A DNA stretch of 64,000 bases from Helopsaltes ochotensis (GCA_013400155.1 VXBM01000236.1:827480-891479), one strand, 5' to 3'. Counted from the stretch's first letter, positions 36,001 through 51,000 are shown. Translations and numbers: made by a program. Notes: generated from the letters alone by a model not told the origin.

Positions 36001-39000
36001 CCCTGCCTTGCCCCATCGCTGGTGTCACCACCCTGCCATTTGGGTGCCACCAGGAGAAGGGACAACATCCCACCGGGTGTCTCTGAGCACTGACACCAAT
36101 TCTCTGCCTCAGGGCCTGGTTCTGGGCCATGCAGGGACACAGCCCCCGAGTGGGGACATCCTCTGTTCCCCTGGTGCCAGCAGTCAGCCCCGTGCTGTGT
36201 CCCAGTCACACCCCAGAGTGTGGCAGTGCCATGGCAGCAGCGATGCTGTCCTGTCTCTTCATGCACACAGGAGCTCTGTCAGGAGCCAGTGTTCAGCCAA
36301 GGCTCGCTACGTGTGGGAGTCGAGTTGTGTTGGTCTGGAGAAGCCTGGTTTCCATTAAGAGTTCCTCCAGAGCCTGCCAGGCACGCATGGTACAGGCTCA
36401 CGCCCCCTCTCTCTCTCTCCCTCCTCCTCCCCTGGCCTGACACAGCACATGGAGACCCTCTGTCCCTGCCAGCTGCCACCCGTGGGACCTGCGTGTGCTG
36501 CTGCGCTCCTGGCTCACGGGTACGTTGGAGCCTTGTCACCTGCCCCCAGCCAGGACCCATGGAGGGGAGAGACAGACAGATGGAGAGACGGATGCTGGCT
36601 GGAGGTGCTGCTGCTTTCAGAGGGGCTCAAGGACATACACTGGGCTGGGAAAGGAGTTTGGAGGGAGGGATTGAAAATCACCTTTGACCAGCAGCAGGGA
36701 AGGGCTGGTTGGGGCCACAGCAGCGTCAGGGTGACAGGGATTTGCAGGGGGATGAACAAAGATTCCCCTGAGCGAGGGCTGAATGAGCCTCCGGCCTGGC
36801 CTGAGCGAGCACTGGGGGACTGAGGGGGAATTATTTGCTGAGGTTTTCCATCAAGTCAATGACATCGTTCTGTGTGAGAGTTCACCCATTTACGTGCTCC
36901 AGCCCCTGGCAGCTGGGGCTAAATAGCGACATTCAGGCCTGAATCTGCCCATTCAAGAGCAAAGGTTTGACCCATCGGAGGGAGCTGCTGAACGAATCTT
37001 TTGAGGGAGAAGCAGGGACTGCACGCTGAGCCTGCACCGGGGACCCAGCAGTCTCCCCACCCCTGCCTGCCCAGGGACCTTGAGGAGGCTCAGGAGCTCC
37101 TGACCTGGGGACAAGGGAAAGCAGGGCAGTCTGGGGACCTGCCGGTATCCCACACAGGTCACTTGATTTCTTTTCCCTAACATTGATTTCAATGTTATCC
37201 AATTTTCTCTCCCCTTCACAGCAGCATTTCAGAACATCCCATGACTGCCACCACAGTAGTAAGTTTTATTTTCAAATCAAAAAAACCCATCCATGTGCAT
37301 CAAGTTCCTACATACAACGGTCATGGTCCTGGTTTGGCACAGCAGTGGTGGGAGCTGGTTGCCCATTAACGTCTGTGCCATCACATCTTCCCCAGCTGTA
37401 ATTTCATGAATATCTTAAAGTGCCGTCTCTGTGCACTGCCACAGAGTAGTCCAGCCTGGGATTTGCCTATAGCTGGAGTCCCAAATTAGGGAAAGTAGCA
37501 ATGTAAATCAGAGTCTAAAAGTATTCCTTTGCTTTTCTTTTTGTCGCCTAGCTCCTACTCTTTGAGGTCAAGCAAGTGCAGCCTCCTTCTGTTTGTATCT
37601 CAGGAATTGCTTTGTGCAGGATGATGTGGTCTATCCAGTGAGCATGCTGTCGCCGCTGGCCCTGGGCTGAGCTCTGTTGTGGTGTCACTGTCACAGCCCA
37701 GGGCCCCTCTGCCAATGCCAGCAGACGCCGTCCAGCCGTGTCCTGCAGCCACACAGGGTGCAAAGACACAAAGCATCCTTTGGGCCAGAAACTTCTCTGG
37801 AAGATCCAAAAATAATTTGGACTGAGCCACAGAAAACATAAGGCAATTTCTCTGCTTCCAGCCATAAGGCAATTTCTTTGCTTTGACTGTTCCTCACCAG
37901 TGGGAGCAGCAGGTCCCAGGGCCATCTGTGGGTGCCCAGCTAAGCCCAGCTGAGCCCCCTGGCTCAGCTCTGTGTTCTGTGGCACTGCCCTTCCCTCAGG
38001 GCCTGTCTGTGTCCATGACCCCACAGAGGGACAGTTATTTTTAGTCCTGCCTTTTTCCTCACATTTATTTTCTGACTCTACAGATTTTTCTCCCGTATTA
38101 TGAAACAATTCCTGTGAACAGTGGCCAGCCTGTCCGACAGCCCCTGCGCTCCAAGGAGCTGTGCTGGTGCACACAGAGCCCTGGAGTATCTCCTGAATGT
38201 TTTCCTGCAGGGAAGTGTGTCAGTGTCTCTTCCTGTATGTGGCTGGACACAAGGCCATTGATCAGTTGTACCGTGTGGTGCATCCATTAGTGCTGCAGAA
38301 GCTTTTTCAGAGAGAGAAAAAGCACAAATCCAATGCTCCCTGCAGCCTCTGAGGGTTATTAATGCTGCAGCGTTTTCTGCAGGGCTGAAATTCCCAATGC
38401 CTATGGATTTTCATACCTTGCTATGGTCTATTATTCCACTCAGGATAGATTCCTAAGACGTGCAGCCTGTGCAGAACAATTGCAGAAACCCCCAGCTGAT
38501 TGCTCTGTCCTTTTTCAGGATACTCCTCAGCGGTGCAGAAGTTCTCCCAGACTCTGCAGTCCTTCCAGTTCGACTTCATCGGTGACACACTAACAGATGA
38601 TGAGATCAATATTGGTGAGTTCTCTGCTTTTTGAAGCTGACTTCCAGTAACTGGAACAGTCTCCCTCTCTAGGAATTAGCCTGCCTGATGGTTTTTAATC
38701 AGCCTCAGGAGCTGGGTTCCAGGCAGCTCTTCCAGAGCTTTTTTTATGAAGTTGAGCAGTCACGGGTAGAGTTTCACATTCCCAATTCAGCGGATAATTT
38801 GCAGAGGTTTTCCATGGCTTCAGGCCTGCTTCATGCTGCCAGGTGCTGGGGAGGAGGGGTGGTGCTGACCTCCCAGCCAGCCCCTCTTCCCAGTGCTGCC
38901 GTGGAGCCATGCTCCCAGAGCTGCCTCCGCGGTGCTGGAAAGGCCTCACAGGAACAAACTGCCCCACGCTGCCCTGCAAAGGCACCAGGCTGCAAACTGC

Positions 39001-42000
39001 TGGGAAAAAGGGTTGCTGGATGTGTCTCAAATGGAAAACAATGGCCGTCTGTGCCCTGAGCAGCCTTGCAGGGCTACCCTGCACATCTGCTTGGGGATTA
39101 GTGATCCTGGAGCCGTGTTACATCCCTGCCCTCCCCCCCGGCACAGCTCTGGGAGTCACTCAGCATCCATGGCCCTGGGGGCTGAACAGAAGGGCCTTAA
39201 TGCCCGTTTGGCTTAGCAGGGTGAGTGGACCCTGTGGGGGTGACAGGGGGCTTCAGGAGGGACGACAGGGGATCCTCAGTCCCCAAGGTTGTGATCCTGC
39301 CCCATCTGATAAAACACTTGGGCCACCTGCCTGGGCTTAGGGGCTGGGGCTGCCCCTAGGCTCACAGGGCATTCATGGTGTGGGGCTCAGGGCACAGGGT
39401 CTTTTCCAGGCTGCTCTGGAGGGCAGGAAAAAAAGAAAACCAACTTTTTTCAGGCGGTGGTTAAAGAGTGGCAGCAGTGTAACATTGCTGGTGTCAGGTC
39501 TCTCAGCTGCTGTCAGAAGGGGAAGGAAGCAGAGCCTGTTGCTTAGGCTGTTGTGTTTAAAGCCATGTAAAGCAGCCTGCCCCTCCAAGGCTTGTTTCCT
39601 TTATGAAAAGTCTCTGGGTGAAATCCGCTGGAAATGAGTCAGCCTTCAAATCTAATGGCAGCAGAGGTGCTGAGCTTCCAAACACATGTAGGTCAGGGAG
39701 GGGAGAACTCTGCCATGTAAACACCCCTCCTGGGAGCTGAGGGGTCTGAGGCAAACAGCCATGCAAGGAAAGGAGTGTCCCTCCTCTTGGCTGGAAGGGA
39801 CAAAGCTCCAACAACCAAGCAAGGCTGCTGCAAATGAGAGAGGTTGAATAAAGGGATTGTGGGATGAGGGGGAGCAAGAAGAGATCAGAGCAGATGTAAA
39901 ACCCTCTGTGGTAATAGGAGAATGTTTCCCTTCAGTTTTGCTGGGGAGTATTTGTTTTGCTTTTTCAAGAAGAGGTCCCCAGTTTCCCTGTGGAGAAGCC
40001 TGGGCTGTGTTCCTCCTCCCACCCAAGCCCTGGTGTGCCTGCAGGGGTTGAGGTTTCCTTATTCCTGACACAGCACTGGGGCGTTGACGTCTCCGTAGCA
40101 GCTTCCATCTCCTGCCGGGGTGCCAGGGATCTGCGTGGGAGTGCAGAGCTCATTTGATGTGCAGGATATGGGAGTGAAGCAGAACACTTACAGGCACTTC
40201 TTATGCACTGCAAGAGAACGTGTTTGGGTTGTAAATAGAGCTAAAGTCACGCTGCTTTCTTGTTGTGTGGGCACAGAGCAGCCCGGCACCCGAGCGGGTG
40301 GCAGCGGGGACGCTGCAGGTGGCAGTCAGGACACTGGGTTGATCTCTGTCGTGAGCAGCACTTTTCCCTAGGGATGTGAAAAGTCATGGATGCACTCGTG
40401 TTACCCACAGCTGCAGGCCCTCCTGCGTTCCCTCCTGTGGGTCCTCCACTGTCACCTCACAGGACCCAAATCAGCAACTCCTGCACAGATGGAGGCAGTG
40501 AAATGGGATGGCATATTCTTCCCTCGCAGGCACGGGAACCTGGAATCCTCTGGCTGTAAGGACCTTCCTGGCTGCCCAGCAGAGTTGCTCTGGTATTTCC
40601 AGGTGTCAGTTCCCAGGTGTGGCTGGGCACACAGTGATTGCTGGTGGCCCCTGGCAAATTCTTATCCAGGCCAGTAGCACAGATCCACCCCACTGCTCCC
40701 AGGCACTGCTGGGCTGGCAACAGGACCTGAGCCTGTGGTGCAGGGTCAAACTCAGTGGGCAGTTCTGTGACTGGAGCCAGGAAACAGAGTTTCCCATGTT
40801 CCTGGGCTCTTCCTGTAGAGCAAAGGGGAAAAAACGACTAGGAAACATTTTAGGAGACATTTTAGGTGCTGACATATTCCCTGTAAGTTTTGGGCTGGAT
40901 TCTCTTTCTCCCTGTGATCATTCTTTTCCTGGCTCAGGCCCCTGGTGTCCATGCACTCCACATGCACTCCATCATCCTGGGGAGCCACAGTGACAGCCAC
41001 GTGTGGCCCAGGGCATGAGCACCATGAGCTGTAGGGCCATTAAATTGCTGGGTGATGGAGCCCTCACCGGAGGAGAGCTCAGAAGTTCCTGACTCATCAG
41101 GAAGGTCTGTTGTGCCACTGCCAGCTGAGGCCCTGTGTCACGAGGCTGCAGTTGTTCCCTTTTTGTGTGTCTCGGCAGCTGCAGAATGAATCCTCAGGCT
41201 GGATTTCAGCAGGACAGGTACCTCTTCCAAGGTGCTGCAATGGTTGAGGGGAGAGGGCCCTCAGCTTGCACAGAGAGCACAGGAGCACCCTCATCCTGAC
41301 TTGTGGGACAAGTTAATCCTGTGCCTGCCTTGCTGTACACCTGCTGTGCCCCCTTGTGTGCTGCCCAGCCCAGCCCAGCATGCTGCAGGGAGGGAGGATC
41401 TGAACTGCAGAGCTCTGGGGTCTGACAGAGCCACTCTGGGATGTTCCACCAGGCCAGGAACAAGCCTGGGACCCACCAGACCTGTCCCACACTATGCTGA
41501 ACAGGCTGCAACTGTGGAAAACCTTCCCAGCTAACTCCCAGGTAGTTCCCAGGTACACTGGGATGATCAGGTTTTTTCCCCAGGCATCCAGCACACAGCC
41601 ACGATGCCTGCATGGGCAGGTGTTTGCCCAGCCTTGCCTTGCAGCCCAGAGAGATGGGAGTTTGGCTTGGCACTGTCAGTGCTCCTGCTGAGGTTTCCTC
41701 CCCTGTGACAAATTCAGCCCCTTCCCAAGTTCTGCTTTGATGGGCAGGGAGAGGGGCTGCATGTTTCCCCTTGCTGTGGGGTGAGCTACTCCCAGCTAGT
41801 CTTTTATTTCCCCAGGCTAAATTATTCTTATTTCAGTTTGTTAAAGGAAAGATTTCATGCTATTTTTATTCCAGTTGGACTCCAACTGCTTATCGACGAG
41901 ATCTTTTTGTTTCACTTCTAATATTTTGGGGACTGGTGTCAGTGTCTGTGGCCATGTCTACACACCTGCTGCCTTTCCTCCTGTACATGGACTTTGTGCT

Positions 42001-45000
42001 TCCTGGTGCTGAATGGGATCTGTCATTCCGGGCCATTTTCATTTTACACACTTGTCCTGGTCCTGGGAAGCACCTGCAGCTCTTCCTGGGACAGAGGTGC
42101 CAGGCGCATCCTGGTGCTGCTGGCAGCTGTCCAGGCAGGCCAGGCTGCCCTGTGGCAGGGCCTGTCCTGCTGCAGGTCCTGGGGATGGCAGCTCCCCTTC
42201 CCCCTGTTTGGCCTTTCCCTGCATTTGCCCCTTCTCTGCCACCTGTATTGCCATCTCTATAACATAACTCCTAATAATTAACATCCTCTTACCTTCCCAG
42301 GCCTTCAGTCCTTCATTGCCCTGGGCAGGAGACCCTCTTCTCCCTTTAAATGCAACCCCTCAAGGCCAGCCTGCACCTGGCATTGCCTCACGCAGTTTCT
42401 GCCAAAAGGGGGCACCTCTTCTCATTTTCTTTGCCAGCCTTTAGACGGCCATGCTGGGGGTGCAGCCACATTGGGGTGTCCTGATGTGTGTCCCACACTC
42501 CAGTGCAACATCCCAGCTCCACTAACCAGACTCTTCTTTTCTTACAGCTGAATCCTTCAAGGAGTTTGCGGAGCTGCTGCAGGAAGTGGAGCTGGAGAGG
42601 TCCATGATGGTGAGGAGACAGGAACTGGGCTCTGTCATTCCTGATGTGGCTAAATCCCGAATCACAGTCACAGCACCATGTGCCTCGGTGTGAGGCTTCC
42701 CATCAGAGGGAAGCTGGGAGCACTGGGAATGTGCTTTGTACTCATCTGGTCTGTGGGCCCTGAGCATGGGGCAGGCACAGCAATGGGTGTAAGGGGCTGC
42801 GGCTCTCCCAGGCAGTACAGGCAGGCACAGAGCCCCAGGCCCTACAGCTGGAAGAGCTGCAGTGTGTGCAAGCTGCTTACCAGCTGCTTCTTTGGTGAAA
42901 CCAAGGGTTCAAGAATGAGAAGTGGTTTTGCTCAGTTTTTGCTGGGTGCAGGAAGGCAGGTGTCCCTAAGCCCATCTGTGCTGGTCCAGCTCCTGCAGTA
43001 CAATGCACTGCCATCAGCTTCCTGCTGCCATGTACCCTCAGCCTCTCCAGGGCTCCTCCAGAGCCAGTGCTGGCTTCCCATATCACTCCTAATTCCAGGA
43101 AAAACATGAAAGTTAGGCTCAGTGGAGAGCTTACAGCATGCCAGGAATGTGCTGCTTGGCTCTGCATTCCCCTGCCTCGTGCAGCAGCAGGAGCTCCTGC
43201 CAGGCTGGGCCAGAGGGTCCATGGGCAGGCAAGGAACAGCAGGAAACCAGGAAAGCACTGAGATACTTCTTTATTATTAATTACATCCCAGGTATAGTGG
43301 CTCCTTTGGCAGTGGGAGGAGCAGTGGAAGGTATTGTTTCAGGGATTATGGACACTGTCCAATTTTCAAAGTTGGAGTTTTTTGCCCTCTACTTGTAGGA
43401 CCCATTCTGTTTTACAGCAGCTCCCTCAGGAGGCTTCACGCTCACCATGTTCATCAGCTTTAAAGTCCCCGAAGGGCTGTGGCTGTGTGGTGCCCTGTCC
43501 CCTCCTCTTCCCCTCTCCCTTCTCTGGAGCTTGGGACAGAGCCTGTCAGGGAAGTGGGGGTGGGAGGAGACAGAGGTTGGTCCCAGTGCCAGGCTGGAGC
43601 TGGAGCCAGTGATACAAACTGGGATGAGCTTTCATGTGGGTTCGTGGTAATCCACGCTGTGCAGAGCACCATCCAGGAAAGCATCTCTCAGACATGAGAC
43701 AGGAGTGGAAGGGACACAGGCAGGAGGCTTTCGCTTTTCCCTAGCTGTTCCTGTGATTGGTAGCCTTCTGGCTGAATCTCGAGACAAGGGAAGTCCATCC
43801 TTTATTTGTGAGCAGCCTTGTTAGATGGGGGTGGGGGATACCCCCTATCATCCACAGGATGCCCCCCAAAGCCTCCTGGGGTGTGGTTGGGGTTTGCTGT
43901 GTGTTACTGATGGAGAAGAGCAGGTACAGATGGTTTAAGTGGATTCACCAACAGAGAGAGAAGAAGTTTCCAGTCAAAAACATTAGAATATCAGAGTTCT
44001 TGGCTTCCAGCCCTGTTCAGCCTCTGTATAGGAGAAAATTGATCAGCATCCTGCAATTAAAATGCTTTTTCTTTGTGCTGTAGGTGCAGAACGCGAGTGA
44101 TTTGCTGATCAAACCTTTGGAAAACTTCCGGAAGGAGCAGATAGGGTTCACCAAGGTAAGGCTTGTTTGTTTGTTTTCAATGTAAACAGATTTGTTTTCT
44201 GTTACTGTGTTTGAGTTCAGATTTTTCTCCTCTTGTTGTTAACATGCAGTTGCTCTACTGCATTCTGATTTCAGGCGCTCAGAAACTCCCTGCTCAATGC
44301 TGGCTTTCAGCTGCTGGCATGAGAGTTCGTGCTGTGACTTTTAGTCTGATTTTCCAATCATAAGAGGCTCCAAAATCTTTTCCTGAATTCCTTGGGTTCT
44401 CTCCTGGCCTGATTCCAGCACCGCCTCTGTCCTGAGCAAGGAGTGCTTCTTTCAAGCAGGAGATCCTCTTGCTGCTTTCTCTCCCCTCCCCTTTGTTCAG
44501 TCAGTGCTATTGAGAATAAAATACTTTCTGCAGAGAAGTGTGTGGTAGAGTGGGAGGGAGGAAGGGAAGGAGGGAAAAAGGGAAGGAGGGAAAGCAGGAG
44601 AGGCCAGCAGGCAGAACCTGATTATAGTCATAGGGCTTTTGTTATGAAATATTTACATAAAGTTTCTAATGAGTCTTTCAGATGGACTAAACTTTTAAAG
44701 AAACAAGCTATAAAAACCAAATTCTGCACATGTGGAGCACAAAAGATCATTTTTCCCTTGTCTACTATCAAGAAGTCCAGGTTCCATGTTACTCAGCGGC
44801 AGCCTAAAATGGGTCTGGCTCTGACCCAGCCCCGAAATGGAGATGTTTTGGAGAACACTTGAGGCTTGGATTCAGCCCAGCCCATCTGGAGGCTTTGACG
44901 TTTAATAAATACAGGGTTTGAGAAGAGATACTTGATGGCCCTCCTGCCCTTTGCCATGCCCTAAGGGCTGGTGAGTGGAATCCTCTTAAGAGCTACAGCC

Positions 45001-48000
45001 ACGAGCATGGCAGAGGTGCTGCCCATGGCCCCTGCTGTCATGTCATTTGGGTTGTTTTCTTCCCAGACAGCCCTTAAGATGTGTAAGGGCCACTTTGCCC
45101 ACAGCCCAGAGCATGCTGTGCCCCGAGAGCCGAGCTGCCTGCACCCCCAGGCCCTGTGCCCATGTCCTGCTCCACAGCAGCCGTGCCTGGCAGGCAGGCA
45201 GGGGTCTCAGTAGGGCTGGTGCCGTAGCCCTGGCACTGACACAGATTCACCGGGCAGCCTGCGGCCCTTCCTCGGTCCCTGTGGATGGGCAGGACGCTCC
45301 AGGTGGAAGCACAGGGTGGTGACCGTGGCAGGACACTGCTCAGAACAGCTGGAGGAGGTGGCAGAGGGCAGGGGGTTGTTGCAGGTTGCTCAGCAATTGT
45401 AGTTTGGTTTGGGGTTTTGTTTCTTGTGAGGAACATGAACAGCAGAGGTGCCAGGGCACCATGGTGGGAAAAGGGCTGTGCTGTGGCTCAGCACAAGTGT
45501 TCCATGCAGGAGTTCCCAGGGCAGCACCTTGCAGCGTGCCAGGATCCAGGTGTGCCTGTGCTGACAGGGATGCACAGAGAGGTACCACCATCCCCAGTGC
45601 TACCCCAAAGCTTTGAGAGGGTGCGAGTTTGGGAGCGAGCCCCAGCCACTCCAGCCCCTTGTCCTTAGCTCTGATGCTTCCCTGACAGGACCCTGTGCCA
45701 CACTGCTGGTGGGCTGCACCCTCAGGTGCCAGAGCCTTCCTTCACCTGCCAACCTGCAAAACCTCTCCAGCTCATCCCCACCCCGCAGCAGAAGGTGTGA
45801 AGCACAAATGAGGCTCCTCACAGCGGTGCTCTGTCAGTGTGGGTTCCTCCCATCACTGCTGGCCATGCCATTGCCCCGTGGACCCTTTCTGATCTGCACC
45901 AGGGGCAGAGGCTGAGGCCTGGCTGTGGAACAGGCTGGAGACATGACACAAGGAATCTGTGCCCTCTGCTTAGTTTCCGTATTTTGGCAGTGTCGCCTTC
46001 TGTGAGATGTTTTCTGTTCCCTTCGCGAGCTGCTGGAGCCAAATAGGAAGAGCCCTTGAATCGGGGCTTTGTGATGCCTCTGGCTGGAGCCCAGCCAGTC
46101 TGACCAATACATCTGAGTCTGCATTCACCCGTTCTCCCAGGACGAATGGAGTCTCCTGGGGAGGGTGTGCTCCCACACAGGCAGCCCTGGGCTGTCACCG
46201 GGACCCCCTGCAGACACTCCCTCCCGCCACAGCCCCATGGGGCCACTGTTTTTTCCTGTGACTTGCTGTCAGTGTGAGTGACTTGCTGTGCTGTGCCGTA
46301 CCTCATCACAGATAAAAGGGAGGATCTGGGACCCCCTGAGCTGACCGATTTCCCACCTCCGGTACTCATGGCAGGGGGTGAGAGTGGAAAGGAGCTTGTA
46401 TATATGGAGGCCCCATCCCTCCCTCTCCATAGCCCTGGGGCTCAGCTCCACGCTGTGGGACTGGGACACTTTGGGAAGAGCCTGGACACACTTACTGAGT
46501 CAAGGAGGATTTGAATAGAAAAGTTTAATTCCAGTTTCACTTGGAAGGAGACAGCTTTTTTTAAAAAAACACAAAGCTAACCAAAAAAATCAGAGGCAAA
46601 ACTTGTTTGGGCGTACTGTAAGGGCAGGAGAAACGCTGAATAGCTGCAGTGTTTGTCAGAATTTCTTCTGTAGGAGATAACATATTCCTAAAATGTCTTA
46701 GTTAATTCTGTTATTAATTTCATTAATTATAATTTTGAAAGAAAGGGAGGATAATAAGTTTTACCTGCTTTCATCTCTGGGGGAGCAGGGCCTAAGGAGC
46801 TTTTGAGAGAAAGCAGTGGGTGAGGGAAAAACACCAGGATGAACAGACTGTGCTTTGACAGAACTGCTCTTGCTAACCTCTTGACTTTTTAGAAATCTGT
46901 TTTTGAATTAACTACTGATGCCTCATAAAAATTAGTTATGATGATCCTCCATCCACTGCTCTTGCACCCAAACCCCTCAGATGTGCATGGAGGTGGGGGC
47001 TCCCAGCAGAAAAAGTGTTTAATTCCTTATGGAGAGGGGAAGTATCCCATGAGCTGGGCTTCTCACTTGTCACTCACTCTACCTCTCCGAAAGTGAGAAT
47101 TTTGGAGGATCCTAATTAGCAACTAATGGTTGAGGGGGAGCTTTGGCAAGTTCATTTGCCCCTTTCCCCCTGGTGAGCTGGACCCAAAGCTGCCGAGGGG
47201 CTCCGGTGTCGCCCCAGTGCTAGCGGCAGTCGGGGTGCGGGCAGGACCCGGCACACACAGAGCAGCCAGAGCTGCTGCTTGATCACCTGCCACAGCAGTG
47301 CTGTCCCACGGGCTCCTGCTCTTTCCTGGGCACAGCAAAGCTCCCAGTGTGGGGTTTTTGCAGAGCACCCTCCTGCCTGCACTCGGTGGGAGCTGCTCCT
47401 AGTGAGCAGTCAACGGAAGGTGGGTGGCTCTTGGACTTGGCAAACTTTAATGGGAACGTGATGCTGCCCTTTGCTGAATATTCATGAGGAACTAATTCGT
47501 GCTCATGTTTCCAGATTGTGCTTCAGCCTGGGTGATTTTTTTTTTGTGTGTTTTTTTTTTTTTTGTCTTTGCTTGCTCTGTTCAGCAGCCAACTCAGAAG
47601 GATTTGTAGGTCATCCTTCTGCTGTTCAGTTATATGCTAATTAGCCATTAGTGGGAATGATTGGCAAGCTCCCTCTTAGTGGCCCAAAATGCCATGCTGC
47701 ACTGTGGTCCTGTCACACATGTGTCCATCTTGGACATCATTCCCAGTCCCTTCAATGCCCAGAAAGAGCTCAGTGTTCCATGTCCCCAGTGCAGCCATGT
47801 GCCCCTGTCTGCCATGGGCGCTGGAAGAGGAGGAGGCACTCCCCAAAGAAGTTACTGTCTGTCTTCCCAGCTCCTGCTGCAGAAGGAGCTCCACTGCTCT
47901 CCCAGGTTCTTCCTTTCTCTTCACCACCCTTTCCCTGAGCAGAGGTGACCCCTTTTCCTCAGCACCCACTGTGGCAAAGCTGCTGCCTGGTGGTTTGTGG

Positions 48001-51000
48001 TCTCCCTGTAGCTGCAGGCTGTGGCCTCCTGTGGCCATCTATGTGGGCACCACGGCCACACACATCTCATGGCCTCCTCCATGGGTTCTTGTGGCCATCT
48101 GCACGGGCACCACTGCCTCCCACAGCAATGTCACCTCTCCTGGGGACAAGCTAGGAGCCACGTGCTGCCAGCCTGCTGCATCGAGAGGCACATCCCCCTG
48201 CCCATCCCATCCTGCTCTCTGCCCATGGGCTCTGCTGTGCCCAGGCACAGTATCACCAGGCTCTGGTGGGCAGTTGTTCCCTTGCCCCGTGCTTTCCCAC
48301 AGCTCCTGACACAGGTGGGCAGCCTCCCAGACAGAGAGCAGGAGAGGTTGGTCCCAGCTTTGGCCTGGAGTGTGGCTGTCTTCCACTGGTGGCCTCTCCA
48401 CAGGGTGGGGACAGCAGAGTCACTCTGTGTGCTGTGTATCAGTGGTGAGAGGTGGGAGAGGACTCCTGGAGTGGGCTTCAGCCGCGTTCCTACTGCGCTT
48501 TCAGCTGCTCACCCACAGCTCTGCTGAGGAACAGGGATGGCACCATCCCTGTGCTGCCACCACCACCTCTGCACACCACCTTGGGGGAGACAGTGGAGCT
48601 CTGCGTTGTGTTTGGAGCTAGCTTTCCATGGCAGCACCTGCTTTTCTATCTCAGGACCTGCTGCTGGCACAGCCATCTCCTCTGAGACATGAAGAGGTGG
48701 CCACAGGAGCACTGTGCCTGCAGCCCCACAGCTCTGCTTCCCTGCACTTCCCCTGGCCTTGGGGTTTGGAGGCTCCTGTTTAAGGAAATGGAAACAAGGC
48801 AAGTTCCTGGCTGCATTAGATGGAGCATTAATGGCACAGACAGCCCAGGAGTGTGACCTTTCAGACACAGGAACTGCTGCTCCGCAAATGCTTTTGCTGC
48901 GCTGGGTTTGAGTTTGCTGATCAGGGTGTTAGTCACGAGGGTGGTGGTTTGTTTTGGTCGTCCTTCCTGGCCTCAACCCTGCAGTTGCTGCGCTGCTTAA
49001 ATTAGGATTCACCCTTGGAGGACTCTTCTATTCCTCTGGATTTGATGTAGATCTCTCTGTTCTGATGTGTGAGGCTGCTAACACGGAGTCACAGTAGCTG
49101 ATATTGCAGAGGGTGATTCCAGAGGATGCACTTCCCTTTGGATGTCCTGTAATCCCAGGGTCTGCAAGGCAGGATGTGTAATTGCTGAGGTGAAAAGGTT
49201 TGCTGGGCTAAGCCTGCCCTGCTCCAAACAGTTACACATAAGCAGGGGTAGTCAGGTTGGTGCCATTTCCTCATGGAAATTGTGCTTTCACCACAGCCAT
49301 GTGGGGAGAGAATCCTCTTCCCTGGAAGGCAGCTGGCAGGAAGGCTTGTTACTGTCATTGGGAGCCACCTGTGCTGAGCCCAGGGGTTTTGGGAGCCCCT
49401 AGGCATCCTGCTGCCGGGCATCCTGACAGACAGATGGAATAGTCTGTGCAAGTGGAATGGGGAAGCAAAACTTCAGGCAGGGGAAGCTGCGGTTGCTACT
49501 GAATTCATGAGGAAAATTCCTAATACCCAGCAGTGTGGCAGAGTCCATCTGTTCTGGTTTGTAGTAGCACTGCTGTATGCTTGCTTATCTATGCATTTCT
49601 GTGTGGAGGAAAGAGAAAACAGTTTCAAGGCTTTCAGGAGACAGATGTTGAAATATACCAGTAATTCCCCAGGAAGCTGTAACTGCTTTCCAATTTCTTG
49701 AGCTTTCAAAAACCAGTCAGATGATATGGGCATCTGATACTTACCTGCACTGTGTGTACACCAGCTCTCAACTGCTTGGACCTGGCACTGAGGCTGCTGC
49801 CAGGCTGGAATTTCCTGATTTTAGTAATTTAGTTGCCTCCCAGGAATCCATGATATATTAGATACCATCTGAAGCTGGTATTTGTCAAACTGGCCTCTAC
49901 TCTGGTTGTTTTGTGACCACCAATGTCACAGTCAGTGCAAGGCAGGAGCTTACAGCCTGGTGCTCAGTTCTGCTGCTCCCTGCCAGCTCTCGGGGATTCC
50001 TTCTCGAGTGTCTCTGTTTGCTGCTCTTGTTCATTTGTGCTCTCTTTGCACCACTGCTGACAGTGATGAGGATTTCCTGCCTGCCTGTCGACTTGCCAGG
50101 CTTCTGCTTTCCTTCTGGTACTCTTCAGAAACAAGAGAGAAACTAGAACAGAAAGCTGCAAAAATCTAACGAACCTTTTCTTGACCTTGACACGTCTCTG
50201 ACATTGCAGTGTTTGCCTAGTTGTTTCTGGGCTGTGTGAATAGCATGTCAGGAGATGGTGAACACGTTTTTGGTGTATGAACGCATCTTCAGCTTACTGG
50301 AAATTGAAAAGATTGAGAGAGGGAACTTCACCTCATTGGTGGGGCTTTTGCCATAATGTTGGCATGAAAAAAATACTTCTTTTGCCACAGAGTATTGCTA
50401 CACTAGGTCTTGAGGTGTAACTGCATCCAAAGTAGGCAAGGGGCTGTGAAAGCAGAGCAAATGAGAAGTGGCCTTCTGTTCTCTCTCTGGGTTGACCAAA
50501 ATTTGTCCATGGGAATACAGAATTGCACAAAGGATCTTGGTGTTGATGCATGTTCCTATCTGGAGAATGTCAGTAACTGGCTCTGCTTCAACCTCTTGCA
50601 CCTCCAGGAAAGAAAGAAGAAATTTGAGAAGGATGGTGAGAAGTTTTACTCTATGCTGGATCGCCACTTGCATTTGTCTTCCAAAAAGAAGGAATCTCAG
50701 TTACAGGAGGTGTGTATGGAATTCTTCTCAGAGTTAGGTCCAGAAGCAACAGCACCAGCTATTCTAGGTCTTTAAAAAGGGGGAGAGGAGTCATCCCTTC
50801 CAGTAACCTGTTGAAAGTGATAATCAATTAAATCTAGCCAAAGCCTGGATTCTCTGTGAGACCAGGGAAATCAAATTCATAGGTCTCCTTTGTCTGTTGG
50901 ATGCTGGTAGTGGCTTTAAACATTCTCATTGCTTGTTGTCACCTTGATGGTGAAGAACAGTGACCAGTGGCACTGGCACAGTTGGGGACTGGCCACCCTT

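Larger units (their letters stand above)
24014..38518 (+). other. OPHN1: OPHN1 intron 1 (14.5 kb)
   Basis: The largest intron in the window. It holds two CR1 pieces, a CAT repeat, a CRE-like palindrome and a CpG-rich patch at about 30.2-30.7 kb. I see no nested gene; open frames inside are short or low-complexity. Confidence 0.85.
38615..50607 (+). other. OPHN1: OPHN1 introns 2-4 (with exons 3 and 4 between)
   Basis: Introns of 3.9, 1.5 and 6.5 kb. Apart from the two exons and the simple repeats listed separately, I see no gene or recognisable transposon. The stretch at about 46,500-47,000 is notably AT-rich. Confidence 0.7.

Noticed and set aside
24014..38518. Nested gene in the long OPHN1 intron 1
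   Set aside because: I read both strands; frames are short or low-complexity, with no recognised domain, tRNA-like or hairpin RNA.
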